64,000 nt of DNA from Dipteronia dyeriana (GCA_032871835.1 CM065297.1:33055598-33119597); one strand, 5' to 3'. Positions 23,226-35,287 are shown, counted from the first letter of the stretch. Notes: generated from the letters alone by a model not told the origin. Made by a program: numbers and translations.

Positions 23226-25080
23226 ATGGCAGGAATCAGAAGAAGTTATGGGGATGTCCAAAAATCTCCAGATAACATCCATATTGGCAGTAGTTCGCGA
23301 GATCTAACTGCAACCATGGAGAACCAACCAACATCCCTTGCGGGGATCCAGCAAGTTCCTCCCACCAGTGAAGATCTGACACAACTCTTTCGAGAGGCGC
23401 TGCAACAGTTGGTGGCAGACGCAACAAAGGAAGGAGTTGATCTACTGGTTGCAGAAAAAGCGCAACCTCCTAACCTCCCACCCGAAAGGCTTCGTTCAGT
23501 TGTAGTGGAGCCAGAACTAAATGCACCGAAAGTCGAAAGGAACTCTGCTCCAATAAATCAGGCTGGACGTGAAACATCCGAAGAGGAACGACCACACCAG
23601 AAGCAGAACCATGATCAGACAGCTCGTGCCAGACACCGTAAACATGACCGGTATAAGGATCGATCGTCATCAGAAGATAACGATCGACACCATCGCAAGC
23701 GTCATCACGGAGCCATACACCTGTAAGAATCAACCCATGAAACTCGGCATCAGAGTGAAGAGCCAGAGAGAGGAATGACAATCACCCAGTTGTTTAACCA
23801 TCATGGAAGTCTGGTAGGAGACAGAGATGTCATAATTCAGAGCCTAACTCGAGAAATTGAAATCAATAAGCGTCAAATGGACGCACTGGTCAGACGTTAT
23901 GGGTAAAACGATTTATCTGACGACGATTCTGACAGTCCATTCACTAGGGAAATCTTACGGACCTCATTCCCAGAAAGGTTCAGAATGCCGCACGTGGAGC
24001 AGTTCAAAAAAGATACAAACCCTAAAGAACACGCCAAACGCTATAAAAGTGCTATGGCCCAGTATGCCCACAACGATCCCTTACTATGCCTCAACTTTCT
24101 ACAAACTCTAGGAGACACGGGCTCAAGATGGTTCGGGAGATTGCCCCCAGTGAGCATCGGAAGCTTCAATGAACTAAGCAGGAGTTTCTCAAGGCAATTT
24201 CTGAGCAACGTTCACAGAAAAAAATCAGTAGCTTACCTTACTCTGATAAAACAAGGAAAAGATGAGTAGTTGAAGAAATACCTGGGGAGATTCGGCCAAG
24301 CGGTATCAGAAATTGGCAGTGTAAATGATGAAGCAATAATTGTTGCTTTCATCAACAATCTACAGAATGGACGACTATCTTTTGACTTAAGAAGAGCTCG
24401 TCTAACCAGATATTTAGATATGATAGACATGGCAGGAAGATATGCACTAGTCGAAGAAGAAGAATTAGAAACGGGAGGATGCTATATGCATGGAGAAAAA
24501 CCCAAAAAGGACGCTAAGTCCAAGGTGCAGAACCAAAAGGGAAAATAGAAAGGAAACAGTAAAGAAAAAAGCAAGAACGGAGGAAACGGCCGTAATGTCG
24601 AACAGACCACGGAGAAATTCTGAGGTAGATACGCCAACTACACCCCACTTCAAAAAAAGCAGGAGGAAATCCTGGCTATACTGGAAGAGAAAAATCTGGT
24701 AAAAGAGCCACACCGACATTCTCAGTTTGCTCGGTGAGATACAACCAAATATTACAGATTCCATAAGGAAACCAGTCATGAGACTTCCAAATGTTACCAG
24801 CTCAGAGATTACATAGAAACCCTCATTTGGGAGGGATATCTTCAAGATGTAATCTTAAAAGAGATGAAAAGTAAGAAACAAAAAAGAGGTCAAGGCCAAT
24901 CACAGCTCTGGTCGAAATCAAAGGACCAGCCCAGAGGCCAATGAAGTAATACAAACAATCTTTGGAGGACCATCCACTGGGAGGAGTAACCTAGAGCGAA
25001 CACAGGAAATCAGAGAAGCAGTGGAGGCAAGACATAACTTTGACGTGAACTCGGTAGAGCCAGCCCCGAAAAGGGTAAAG
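23226..25080 (+). pseudogene. gag: Element B gag
   Basis: The ATG at 23226 (MAGIRRSYGDVQKSPDN) is chosen because element C has an aligned start (MSGERN...DVQKSSDN); an upstream ATG at 23172 would overlap the LTR. A charged His/Arg/Asp-rich stretch (23580-23720) is followed by the gag core (MPHVEQFKKDTNPKEHAKRY near 23985, then FLQTLGDTGSRWF near 24097) and a C-terminal region with KYYRFHKETSHETSKCYQL near 24745, which looks like the modified zinc-binding region of Tat gags. In-frame stops occur at 23724, 23904, 24267, 24546, 24621 and 24736; the frame shifts before 25150. Confidence 0.85.
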
Positions 25081-28000
25081 TAAGGATGGGACCCAATAAT
25101 ATTCACAGAAGCAGAATAACATGGGGTCGATGTTCGACCAAATGATGCCTTGGTCATAGGTGCCCGGATTGGTCACCGGAAAGTCAGGAGAATCCTGATA
25201 GATAATGAAAGTTCGGCAGACATTCTTAATGTAGCCATCTACAATCAACTCAGGTTGGACCGAAAGGATCTACGGCCTTTCCATACTCCACTCAGAGGAT
25301 TCGGAGGAGTTGAGGTCAGGTCACTCGAGACGATAAAGCTACCTGTAAAGATCGGAGTGGCACCTTGCTAGAGAACTGTACTGCTTGACTTCGTGGTGGT
25401 AGACTTAAACAATTGGCCGTATAATGTGTTGTTGGGTTGGCCATTCTTAAATAAAACGAAGGCCGTAACAGCCACTTATGCATTGATGATCAAGTTCCTG
25501 ACCGAACAGGGGGTCGGTGTAGTCAAGGGATCCCAAGAGATGGCTCGAAGAGCTAACTCGTCAATGTACAAAAACAAAAATGATGGTGAACAGGTATGCA
25601 CTATAACGCAGCTGAGTCAGAACAGAGAGTCATTGTCGTTCGAATTTGATCCAATGGAAGAGTCGAATGAGTCCAAAAATGAACTGGCCGAATAAATCAT
25701 CCTAAAAGAAGATGAACCAGATAAGAAGATCAAGATCATGGCCTATCTGGAAGGAAAAGTCAAGCAAAGCCTCACTGATCTGCTTAAAAAATACAATGAT
25801 ATGTTCGCTGGAGTCATGAAGACATGGTCGGGATAGACGTCCGAATAATATATCATCATCTCGCGGTAGACCCGAATGCAAAACCAATGATACAAAAGAG
25901 AAGGTCATTCAATCTCGAGAGAAGTCAGGCAATCAAACAAGAAGTAAAAAAGCTCGATGTAGGGTCGATTAGAGAGATCAACTACCCTCAATGGGTAGCT
26001 AACGTAGTCCTCGTCCAAAAGAAAAATGGACAATGAAGAATGTGCGTAGATTTCACAGATTTGAACAAGGCATGCCCAAAAGATAGTTTTCCACTTCTGA
26101 TGATAGATAAGTTGGTGGATGTTACATCAGGCCACAAATTGCTCAGTTTTATGGACGCCTACTCGGGATATAACCAAATCCGGATGAACAAGGCTGACGA
26201 AGAAAAAACAACATTCACAACTGATCAGAGCTTGTACTGTTACACAATAATGCCCTTCGGGTTAAAAAATGCAAGGGCAACATATCAAATATTGGTCAAC
26301 AGAATCTTCAGACAGTAAATAGGAAGGAACATGGAAGTGTACATTGATGACATGCTGACCAAGAGCATCTCGACAGGTAAGTATACCTCAGAGCTGCAAG
26401 AGACATTTGATGTTTTGAGGAGATACCAAATGAAGCTGAATCCGAACAAGTGTTTATTCGGAGTTCCTTCATGAAGGTTCCTTGGTTTTCAAGTTCACCA
26501 AAGGGGAATCGAAGTCAATCCTGAAAAGATCCAAGCCCTACAAAGAATGACTTCACCAAGGACATTAAAAGAAGTACAGTGCCTAACTGGATGCTTAGCT
26601 TCTTTGGGTAGATTCATCTCAAAGGCCATCGATAGATGCGCACCCTATTTTAAAGTAATTTATAAAAGAAAATGACTCGAATGGAACGAAGAGTGCGAGC
26701 ATGCATTCTTAAAAATCAAAGAGTACTTAGGGCAGGCTTCATCCTTTTGAAACAGCAAATGGGAGAGATACTCCATTTATACTTATCAATAACGAAACTA
26801 GCAGCAAGCTCAGTCATAGTCAGAACAGAAGATAGAGTACAGAAGCCAGTGTAGTATACCAGCAGGGCGCTTTTACCCACCCACCAAGACCAGGTATTCA
26901 CAGGCAGAAAAATTGGCCCTAGCATTGGTTTCAGCGGTAAGGAAGCTAAGACCATACTTTCATGCTCATACAATCCAGGTTCTCACCGACTGCCCATTGA
27001 AACAAATTTTGCAAAAGACAGATTTTTGGAAGACTAACCAAATGGGCAATCGAGCTAAGTGAATTCGATATCCAGTACGTCCCCAAGACATCTCTCAAGG
27101 GACAATCAGTGGTAGATTTTATAGTAGAGTTCACAGAACCAAACCTGGAAGCAAAAAAAATGTTGGGTAAAAATTTCCCTTGGAAATTGTATGTTGATGG
27201 CTCTTCAAACACTCATGGCAGTGGGGCAGGGATCGTAATATGCACTCCAGAAAGATATGATGTTGAATGTGCCATAAGGTTTGAATTCAAAGCAACCAAC
27301 AATCAACCTGAGTACGAGGCGCTACTAGCTGTACTCAGAGTTTGCATAGCTCTCGGGACAGATGAAGTCGAGATATTTAGCGATTCACAGGTAGTTGTCA
27401 ACCAAGTCCTGGACGAATACCAAGCTAGGGATGAAGACATGATAGCCTGTCGTGACATTGCAAGACAGCTCCTCTGGAAATTCAAAGAATATAGGATTGC
27501 CCAGATCCTCAGAGAGGAGAATGAAAAGGCAGACGCTTTGTCCAAACTAGCATCAGCAATAACCACAATCAGGCCAAAAATTATTTCGGTTGCACATCTC
27601 CTCAAACCGAGCATAGCTGAGCCAAGAAACTATGAAATTTTAGAAATCCGAACACCGTCAGATGGTTAGATGACTCATCTTAGAAGGTTCCTGGGAGAAG
27701 GCGTGCTCCTGGAAGATCCTCTACAAGCAAAACATATCAGGTATCGATCAACAAGGTACACATTTGTCGAAGGAGAATTATGCATAAGTGGTTTTCCCAA
27801 ACACTTCAAAGATGCGTGACAGAGGAAGACGCATGTCAGATATTACAGGAAATCCACCGAGGTGTTTGCGGAAACCATATTGGGGGTAACAGTTGAGCAC
27901 ACAAGGTACTCAAGCAAGGTTATTATTGGCCTACTTTATTCTCAGATGCATAACGATGTTCGGCGAGTTGCAATACTTGCCAAAGGATTACTAATGATAT

Positions 28001-28905
28001 CCAACAACCCCCTGAACAACTCAGAAACCTCATATCCCCATGGCCATTTTCCATGTGGGGTTTGGATTTAATCGGCCCAATGCCAGCTGGGACAGGGGGT
28101 GGAGCAAAACATTTTATAGTAGCCGTTGACTATTTCACGAAGTGGGCAGAAGCCGAAGCATTTGTGCATATCACAGAAGCAAATACCATAAATTTCATGA
28201 AAAAGAATATACTTTATAGGTTTGGAGTCCCAAACACTATAATCACTGACAACGGCACCCAGTTCGATTACCTGCACTTCAGACAGCTGTGCAAAGAGTA
28301 CCGGATTGATAATTACTATACCACACCTGCCCACCCTCAAACAAATGGGCAGGTTGAAACAGTGAACAAAACCATCAAGCACACAATCAAAGCAAAGCTA
28401 GATGCCAAGAAAGGAAGCTGGGTTGAAAAGCTACCCGAAGTATTATGGGCATATCAGACGACAACAAAAACTTCAATAGGAGAGACTTCATTCACTTTAG
28501 CGTTTGGAACATAAGTTATTATCCCCATAGAAACGTCATATACATCACCCCGGGTCAGGCTATATGATGAAGAACAGAATGTTGATATGCTATTACAAAG
28601 TCTGGATGAGCTAGAATAGAAAAGGAAGAAGTCCCTAATACGAAATATGGCATATCAGCAAAGAATAGCTCGCCACTACAACTCTCATGTTCGGGTCAGA
28701 AAATTCCAGCTAAGAGACCTGGTACTCAGAAAGGTGTCATTGTATACAAAAAATAAAGTTGCAGGTTCCCTGACTGATAAGTGGGAAGGTCCGTACAAAA
28801 TCAAAGGAATAGCTGGCCATTGAGCATATTGGATTGCACGACCCAATGGAGGGGTTTTACCCCGACCAAACAATGCCCAATATCTGGAGATTTTCTATCC
28901 TTAAA
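25081..28905 (+). pseudogene. pol: Element B pol: protease, RT, two RNase H domains, integrase
   Basis: Protease near 25190 reads IDNESSADIL, with Glu where A has Gly. RT includes MDAYSGYNQIRM near 26151 and YIDD near 26340. RNase H follows near 26700-26990, and an archaeal-type RNase H is open at 27109-27669, with YVDGSS, EYEAL, FSDSQ and KADALSK carrying its acidic residues. Integrase has the HHCC region from 27849 (EIHRGVCGNHIGGNS) and the core at 28053-28514: GLDLIGP, ITDNGTQF and GQVETVNK supply D-D-E. It ends near 28903 with YLEIFYP. A missing T near 25810 shifts the frame; stops are frequent. Confidence 0.9.
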
Positions 28906-30390
28906 TTATTTTTTGTTTTTTCTTTTCTAGTTAGGACAATTTTAGTTAGGTCAAATATTAGCTTTGGAACTTAAATCTTTGTTGATTTTGCAATTATAAA
29001 TAAAAATCAAACTCGCGATTTCTGAAAAATAAAGCATATGATAATAAGAACATATGAAAGACGAGCATGATAATAAGAACATGCAAATAGAATACTCGGG
29101 ACCATTGATTCCCGAAAGGGCAAAGAAGCTCGAAGAAGCATGCCAGCAGAGCAAGGTCAATTGACCTTAGCAAAAAGGCAAACCTAATACACCAGATTCT
29201 GGAGAGGCTCGGGACGCTATCAGAAAAAATTCCGGTGAAATGCGTAGCTATGTTAAGCGGTTCAAAAACTTTAACGATTCGATAAACCCTTGCACAGAGA
29301 AACTGGGAGACGTCATCGGTAATGTGTAAGGACTCGAACATACGATCATGGTGAGCCTTGATGTATTGTTCGGGTAGCAACTGAGTATGAAACACAAGTA
29401 TAAATCTACTTGCCTGTTTTAAGATGACTCGGTTAATAATATTAGCCAGTTTAATAAGATACTTGGCGTTAAAAATTATTTGGGTAATGAAACAGGTTTA
29501 ATAAGATACTTGGTGAAGTTACCCGAACATTAGAAATAGCCAATATAATAAGATACTTGACATAAATTTTAATAGCTAGTTTAATAAGATACTTGACATA
29601 AATTTCAATAGCCGGTTTAATAAGATACTCGGCAACAATAGATTCAAGTTAAAGTAGACGGTGAAATTCCTAGAGTAATGAATCAGATCAGACCACTCGG
29701 TTTTCAGAATTACAGTTAACTCGGAATTTCATTGATAAATCTTTATAAAGAATTATTGCAAAGAATTGTTACAATGAATTGTTTCAAAGAACTTGTTACA
29801 AAGAATCTCTACAAAAATGAATTTCTACAAAATAAATCAGAAGGATTTTGAACTCTTGCCAATGCTCGGGTCATGAACCATTTCGAACTCGTGGAGCAGA
29901 CTTTCATTGAAAGGCCAAGCAATAGTATCGACCGAATCATCCATCCATTGGCTGTAATCTTCTCCCGTGATCGGTCCGACATAAGGCACCACACCTTCAA
30001 CGATCTATTCCTGACTAGCGTAAAAGGTTAAGAGGGAATGCTAGGAGGGAACTTCCAAATGCATGGGATGAGGCTCTTTGCCTCGGCTACGGCAATAAGC
30101 TTTCCACTCATTCATCTGAGTCTGAAGATATTCTAAGGACCGATCCACGTGATTCTTGATCAACAGCTCTCGGTTGGTTCGGGCTTTATCAATTGCCCGA
30201 TTCTTAACCTTAATAAACTTGCCAGCTGAAACTAGCCCTGGCTGAAATTTCTGAAGGAAAAGGGCAACATAGGCAGGGATCTTTTGAAATGGTCTACCCC
30301 TTAGACTTCGAGTTCCAGCCTGGCCTCTTTGGATAGGGACTCAACTGTCAAATCTTGGCGCTCCAAGTCTTTAATTTTCTTTTCATACGC
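28906..30390 (+). other. 3' untranslated region of element B
   Basis: It lies between the end of integrase and the end of the antisense gene. No sense protein is supported. It begins with T-rich sequence and a doubled CATGATAATAAGAACAT phrase (29036-29085), then the repeat block at 29431-29640. Confidence 0.7.
29431..29640 (+). repeat. Tandem repeat in the 3' region of element B, five units
   Basis: The core TTAATAAGATACTTGG recurs at 29451, 29498, 29543, 29581 and 29617, each time with AGCCAGT-like sequence before it. Period 36-47 bp. Element C has only two copies (near 49672 and 49735). Confidence 0.85.
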
Positions 30391-30672
30391 TTACTTGGAC
30401 TGCTCCATTTCCTGTTCGGTTTTAAGCATTGATTCTTGGGCAAATGACAACAAGTTTTGAAGTGACACTTCCTTTTCCTCTACCAAAGAAGCTCTCTCCT
30501 CGACCTCCACTTGCTTTGCCAAACAGTGGTCGGTAAACACTTGGGCACTGCCAACCTCTTTCTGATAAGCCGATTCGACCCAAGCACGGCTATCCTCACT
30601 CTCTTTCAGCTGAGCTTCAAGATGCCTTATAAGATCAGCTTGATGTTGCTGCGTCTGAACCAGCTCAGCGAA

Positions 30673-30752
30673 CTCGGCCACCATCGATAAAGAAACAAAA
30701 TTAAAAATCTAGCAAGCAAACGGGCAAGGCAAGAGTTAGGAATAAAACCTAC
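30673..30752 (-). other. Candidate intron 2 of the element B antisense gene
   Basis: Donor TTTTAT|GTAGGT and acceptor GCCGAG|TTCGC enclose 80 nt. Joining gives DAFY|FAEL, in frame, matching C (STY|FTEAV). Confidence 0.6.
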
Positions 30753-31516
30753 ATAAAAAGCGTCGTTGAAGATATTCTGAAGACGAATCGTCAAAGGCGT
30801 GTCCTTGAGATGACTCCAATGATCATCCCCGATAAAAGCCCGGCCAGATGACATCGCCCTAAGCATATCCTGGGGAGAAGGATAAGAAGGACCTCCCGAG
30901 GGTTCAACCCTTAGATCTTCAACCTCGGAGGGAGAGGAACCCTTGTTCGGGTTAGAAGTCTCCACACCTGCTGATGCTTCGATATGAACACTCGGGGGAA
31001 TCTCAATCACAGCGTCTTCATCACTTGATTCAACAAATAAAACTACTCGAGGAACCTTGAGAGGGTGAGTAGGAGAGTCGACCGTCTTCTGTTTCTCAGT
31101 CCGAGAACGGTGGAAGCTAAGATCAGCTACGGAATCTTTCTGAACATCATCCTTGAAAGATTCAAAAAATTCAGGATCTATATGTACTTGACCCTCAAAG
31201 GTTTTACCTCCATCACCAGCGTCTGACCGCTCGGTTGGCCCTTCACCAAGACCCTCACTTTGCCTCTCCCCATCATCAAATAACTCCAGAGTATGATCTG
31301 TTGGGTCACTCGGACCACTAGACTCCCCCGCGGTCGGCCGAATGATTTCCTCATGGACATATTCAAGGACTTGCTTCTCAGCCACATCAGGTTCCTCATC
31401 CGACTCAGGTGGGGAAACGCCCTCTTCACTCTGACGAGAAACATCTTTTCGGATCGCTTGAAGAATCGACTTCACTTGACGAGCTTGAAGGTCGCAGACG
31501 ATGTCCGAGTCATACA

Positions 31517-31587
31517 CTTAGAAGAAAAAGGGGAATCGCGTTGGAATATAAAAAGCAAACAAAAAAAAAGTTACAAAGATCACTTAC
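31517..31587 (-). other. Candidate intron 1 of the element B antisense gene
   Basis: Donor GGCGAT|GTAAGT and acceptor TTCTAAG|TGTATG enclose 71 nt with a T-rich interior. The split codon becomes TTG (Leu); in C the same split codon becomes TTA (Leu). Confidence 0.7.
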
Positions 31588-32794
31588 ATCGCCTGCGGTA
31601 GCCAGAAATCTAGCTAAAGAAGCCGAGCTCTGTCATCTTCTTCTCATTAAAAAGATAAGTCTTGCATTTCTTCTCTAGAGTGCGAATTGCTGCCCAAGCA
31701 AGTCTGGTCAGCTTAGTATCGCTGAATTCAAGCTTTTTCTTGTTCCATACCTCGAGGGAACAGAAAAAATGGGGAACTTTTAACACCTTCCGAGTTTCCT
31801 CAGTCGAGAGAGTGACTTCCAGTCTGAGATTCCCTCCGACAAAAAACCAATTGTTCTTCCAGTACTTGTTGGATGAAGAGAATCCCCATACAAAACCTCT
31901 CTTTTTGGGGTCATCAGAGGTATCAACTCCCCAATTCACCTTTGTCCTCTCGGGGACCCAGCAATCTAGTGGGTTTGACAAGAGAAAATAAGTCCCTGTC
32001 TTGCCAGACTGCCTTAGTGTATAGAAGTGCCTAATTTCTCTCAGGAAAGGCGGCGACAGGTTCATTCGGCTCCACATGTGCCACATGCACACTAGGCAAT
32101 GAACGGTCGCAAACAAAGAGTAACGCCGCAGCAAAGCATGGACCCATAGATTGCCACCATGCCCGGGGGAGGGTTCCACGCAGCTCTATCACCAGCAGGA
32201 ACCAAAGTAACTTAATTATCCAAATCGAATCGGGCACGATACTTCTGGATCCCTTTTACCCCGACCACGTTCGGTTCGGCGTCAAACCCACTCGGGCGAT
32301 CAACAGAGAAAGAAAGATGAGATTTTATGAACTTCTATTCAACGTCCTGCTCATTAATAATCTGCTCTCTGATTCGGACGCTGCCCGAGTTGTGCTTATG
32401 AACGTCACTTTTACTTGAATGTTTTCCCATCTTTGATCGAAGTGGTACCCTGTGATTAGAAACGACAGATTCAGAACTAGATGAATCAGAATCAGAACTG
32501 GTTATTAAACTAAAATGGACGTCAGGGTAGAGCCCAGAAATGTCGACTTCTAAAAAAGAAGGTTCATCCTGGGGGATTTCCCCCAATAATCTTCAAGCGC
32601 AAGATACCAGTTGAAAATCCCCACGATCAAGCGCCTCGAGAGCTATAGTAAAAATTAATAAATTTGATGCAAAATCTTCAACAAAGAATAGCGACTTTTT
32701 GTGTAAAATATTCTGGGCTGGAAAAGCTTCTGGTTTGAGTCTCTGAGAATGAACCAACGCAGTTCCTCATAGGAGAATTTAAAAGAGCAAATTG

Positions 32795-32802
32795 AATTTA
32801 TA
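32795..32802 (-). promoter_or_regulatory. Possible TATA box of the element B antisense gene
   Basis: On the minus strand ACCCTATAAATTCAA lies about 100 bp before the position matching the start codon of C, and outside the LTR. Confidence 0.4.
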
Positions 32803-32921
32803 GGGTAACCATTAAGACATTATGACAAGATATTTACCCTGGCGTCACAGAGACGAAAAACTTAAAGGGTTGATTAAAATGCTTTTGCCTGGAACGAAAC
32901 CTTGTTCAGCAAAAATATTTT

Positions 32922-32928
32922 AAGGGGG
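32922..32928 (+). promoter_or_regulatory. Polypurine tract of element B
   Basis: AAGGGGG, three bases before the 3' LTR. Confidence 0.7.
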
Positions 32929-32931
32929 TAT

Positions 32932-33843
32932 TATCGTATGTAAATTTTATCAGACATACACGTCGTTGACAATGAGGATAAAATTGCCAGGTGGACATCC
33001 GGATATGCATTCAGAAAATATCCTACAAGACATCACCAAATAAGAGAAACCCGAGTAAACAAGTACTAAACAAAACCTACTCGGGGTTAACTGACGTCAT
33101 ATACAACTCGGGATCAGTTAAAAATGCTCGAGGCTAGTTGATGACATTTTTTACTCGGGATCAGATGACGTCACTCGGGACCAGCTAATATCGTGTTCTA
33201 CTCGGGACCAGCTAACATCATGTTCTACTCAGGACAAACATGAAGAAAACCGAATAAAAATCCATGCGCGTAGCTCACACGAGTCGAGTCATTAAAATAC
33301 AAGAAGATACCCATATCAAAGAGGAATTTCAAGAAGAATAGAATACCAAATAGAAAGGGTTCTAAATCAGACAACAATTTTATTTCTTCAAAAAGACTAC
33401 GCTTTTATAAGGAAATAAGTCCTAACTAGACTACATCACTAGAGTCACATTCGATCTCAATACAAGTCTCCGAAATATGAAAGAAGACAGACTCCTTCAA
33501 ACAAGTAACCAATCATAGTTAAATACAAAGATATTTTATTACTTGTACAAAGAGGATTAGGGTTCTATGAACATATAAATAGACTCATAATCTCGTCACA
33601 AAATAGACATAGAATACAGAAAAATACAGAGAGAAAAAGAGAGATCGAGGGTTGTAAATCTTTTCAATAGTGGATTTTGGCTTGGTTGATTATTCAGCCA
33701 CCCATGGACGTTTCTCCGGTCTTTGGAGTTTTACCACGTAAAACTTGCGTCCGATTACTTTCTCTATCTCTCTCTCTTTGAAATCAAAGCTAAAATCCAA
33801 TTCTTGTTGACTTTTTTCATACATCCAAAAATCGACGTCAACA
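32932..33843 (+). repeat. 3' LTR of element B
   Basis: It starts TATCGTATG, where the 5' copy has TGTTGTATG (the first dinucleotide has mutated), and ends GTCAACA. Confidence 0.9.
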
Positions 33844-33913
33844 ATTACATACTAAAAAAAACAATTCATTATAAATATAAAAATATTTAGAATAAAAAGA
33901 ATAAAAAATATTA

Positions 33914-33958
<45 letters not shown>

Positions 33959-33973
33959 TGTTTGGGTTTCCTC
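33844..33973. repeat. GGGGA/TCCCC-rich repeat, unit 2 (right part)
   Basis: It resumes with ATTACATACTAAAAAA, a TA microsatellite (33917-33953) and GTTTGGGTTTCC, the same order as in unit 1 at 21865-21990. The first five bases are the right target duplication of B. Confidence 0.8.
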
Positions 33974-34799
33974 AAAGTCGGCCGAAGCACTAGGCAAGCA
34001 ACGCTGTGGCTTATGGCCTTCAAAATTTCTCCAAAATTTCTCCAAAATTTAAGTGTCTCAATTTTCATTTTCTTCTAAATTACTTATAGATAATATTATT
34101 AAAAGACCTGCTAATATCCGACCATGAAAATATAACATCTCCTAAAGTTAAGGATAAAAATTCCCTTTTAATATATATTAACATCTTTTATATAACAACT
34201 TCTTATACGTACTTTTTTTTCCTCTAAAAATCATTATTATATATTATTATATATTTAGAATTTAATTGTTTTATAATTCCAAACAACTATCTATTTAGAA
34301 TTTAATTATTTTCTGGTTCCAAACAATTTCGAATAACAAAGTAAATAAGAAAAAAAATCATTCATTTATTGATTTTTTAATTCCAAAATACTTCTAAAAA
34401 ACAAATGCTTCTTGACGTTTTTTTAAGACATGCTTATGAACGTTATGATAAAACCTTTGTATTACATCTATCTTATTCATTTGTTTATTTTCTACTAATT
34501 TTATACTCGCTAATTGTAACTATGTTTTCTCCCTAACTTAGCTCCAAGTTGTTTCAATAAATTTCCTCAAAATCAAATCATAATATTTTGAGTTATTTGA
34601 AGACAACTTGTTTAGAAAGATCATTCTTTCCACTTTGACACTTTCCGGGGATCTATAATTAACATTTTTGTATCACATAAAGGAAGGAAAAAAAATATTA
34701 AGTACTTTTTTAAAATAAAAAATGATTTTATGATAATAATAAAATAAGGCTTCATTCGAAGTTTTCTCATAGGTCATTCAATATCGTTAAGCTGGCACT
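33974..34799. mobile_element. Unclassified 826-bp insertion with 10-bp flanking repeats
   Basis: GGGTTTCCTC occurs at 33964-33973 and again at 34800-34809, and the repeat unit continues after the second copy as it does in unit 1. The insert has no ORF and no clear terminal inverted repeats. A 9-10 bp duplication would suit a Mutator-like element; a retroposon is also possible. Confidence 0.55.
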
Positions 34800-34849
34800 G
34801 GGTTTCCTCCATCCCTATCCCTATTTCAATAAATTTGTGGGGAAATGGG

Positions 34850-35287
34850 GAAATATCGTCGCCGCAGCTCATCTTTCGTTAGTCACCGACTTGGCCTGCA
34901 TCACCAACCATTGAACGCCAGTCACCTTAGCCGTCGCAGATTCGAGATCGATCGATCCATCGCACGATCCAGTTCTGTCGCCAACACGTCCCAGTTCTTC
35001 AGCCGACTTCGCCCGTTGAACTTCAGTTGCCAGTCCGTCGTAGATCCAAGATTGATTGAAGACCCTGCTCCGTCGCTTGATCCAGATCTATGGCTGACCT
35101 CGCTCACACCCCGTCGATCTACTGTCACGTTGTCCGGTCTCCGCTGCCACATGCTTGTCCGGTCACCGCAGCCATCCGCTCTCCTAGCTAATTCCCGATC
35201 TCGTTCTCTTTGTTGGGATGAAATTTGAGTTATAAATCTTGAATAATTTTTTAATTATCTTTATTGTTGCTTAAACTTACGGCCGTT
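34850..35287 (+). other. 5' untranslated region of the LINE
   Basis: Rich in CG and pyrimidines (GTCGCC, CGTCGCTTG and similar). An open frame here (34845-35228) resembles no protein. Such GC-rich 5' ends usually hold the internal promoter of plant LINEs. Confidence 0.6.

Larger units (their letters stand above)
30391..32700 (-). pseudogene. Antisense extra gene of element B (gypsy-type transposon domain plus coiled coil)
   Basis: The gene runs from the 3' LTR side toward pol, on the strand opposite gag-pol. Exon 1 (about 32700-31588) has a Ser-rich N-terminal region (SSDSDSSSSES), DAEPNVVG, then RHFYTLRQSGKTGTYFLL and SSNKYWKNNWFFVGG, which recall the plant 'putative gypsy type transposon' domain. 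Exon 2 (31516-30753) is acidic, with SSGRAFIGDDHWSHL near its end. Exon 3 (30672-30391) is a coiled coil (QTQQHQADLIRHLEAQLKESE). Lesions: the position of C's start ATG reads GAA, and there are stops at 32610 and 32335, a frameshift before 32179, and a TAG at 31610 where C has a Lys codon. Function unknown; such extra ORFs are described in Tat elements. Confidence 0.75.
22282..33843 (+). mobile_element. Element B: Ty3/gypsy, Tat lineage, with antisense extra gene
   Basis: LTRs at 22282-23180 and 32932-33843 are highly similar. Between them lie a primer binding site, gag, protease, RT, RNase H, archaeal-type RNase H, integrase, a 3' region with tandem repeats, and a long extra gene on the opposite strand beside the 3' LTR. 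There is no chromodomain. Gag-pol is broken by many stops and several frameshifts, so this copy cannot move by itself. It sits inside the GGGGA/TCCCC repeat; the flanks of the two sides join as in the neighbouring unit. Confidence 0.92.

Noticed and set aside
24465..24845. A 126-codon minus-strand frame inside gag of element B
   Set aside because: It is the reverse reading of a Lys/Glu-rich gag segment, which gives Phe/Leu-rich text by chance; element C does not preserve it.
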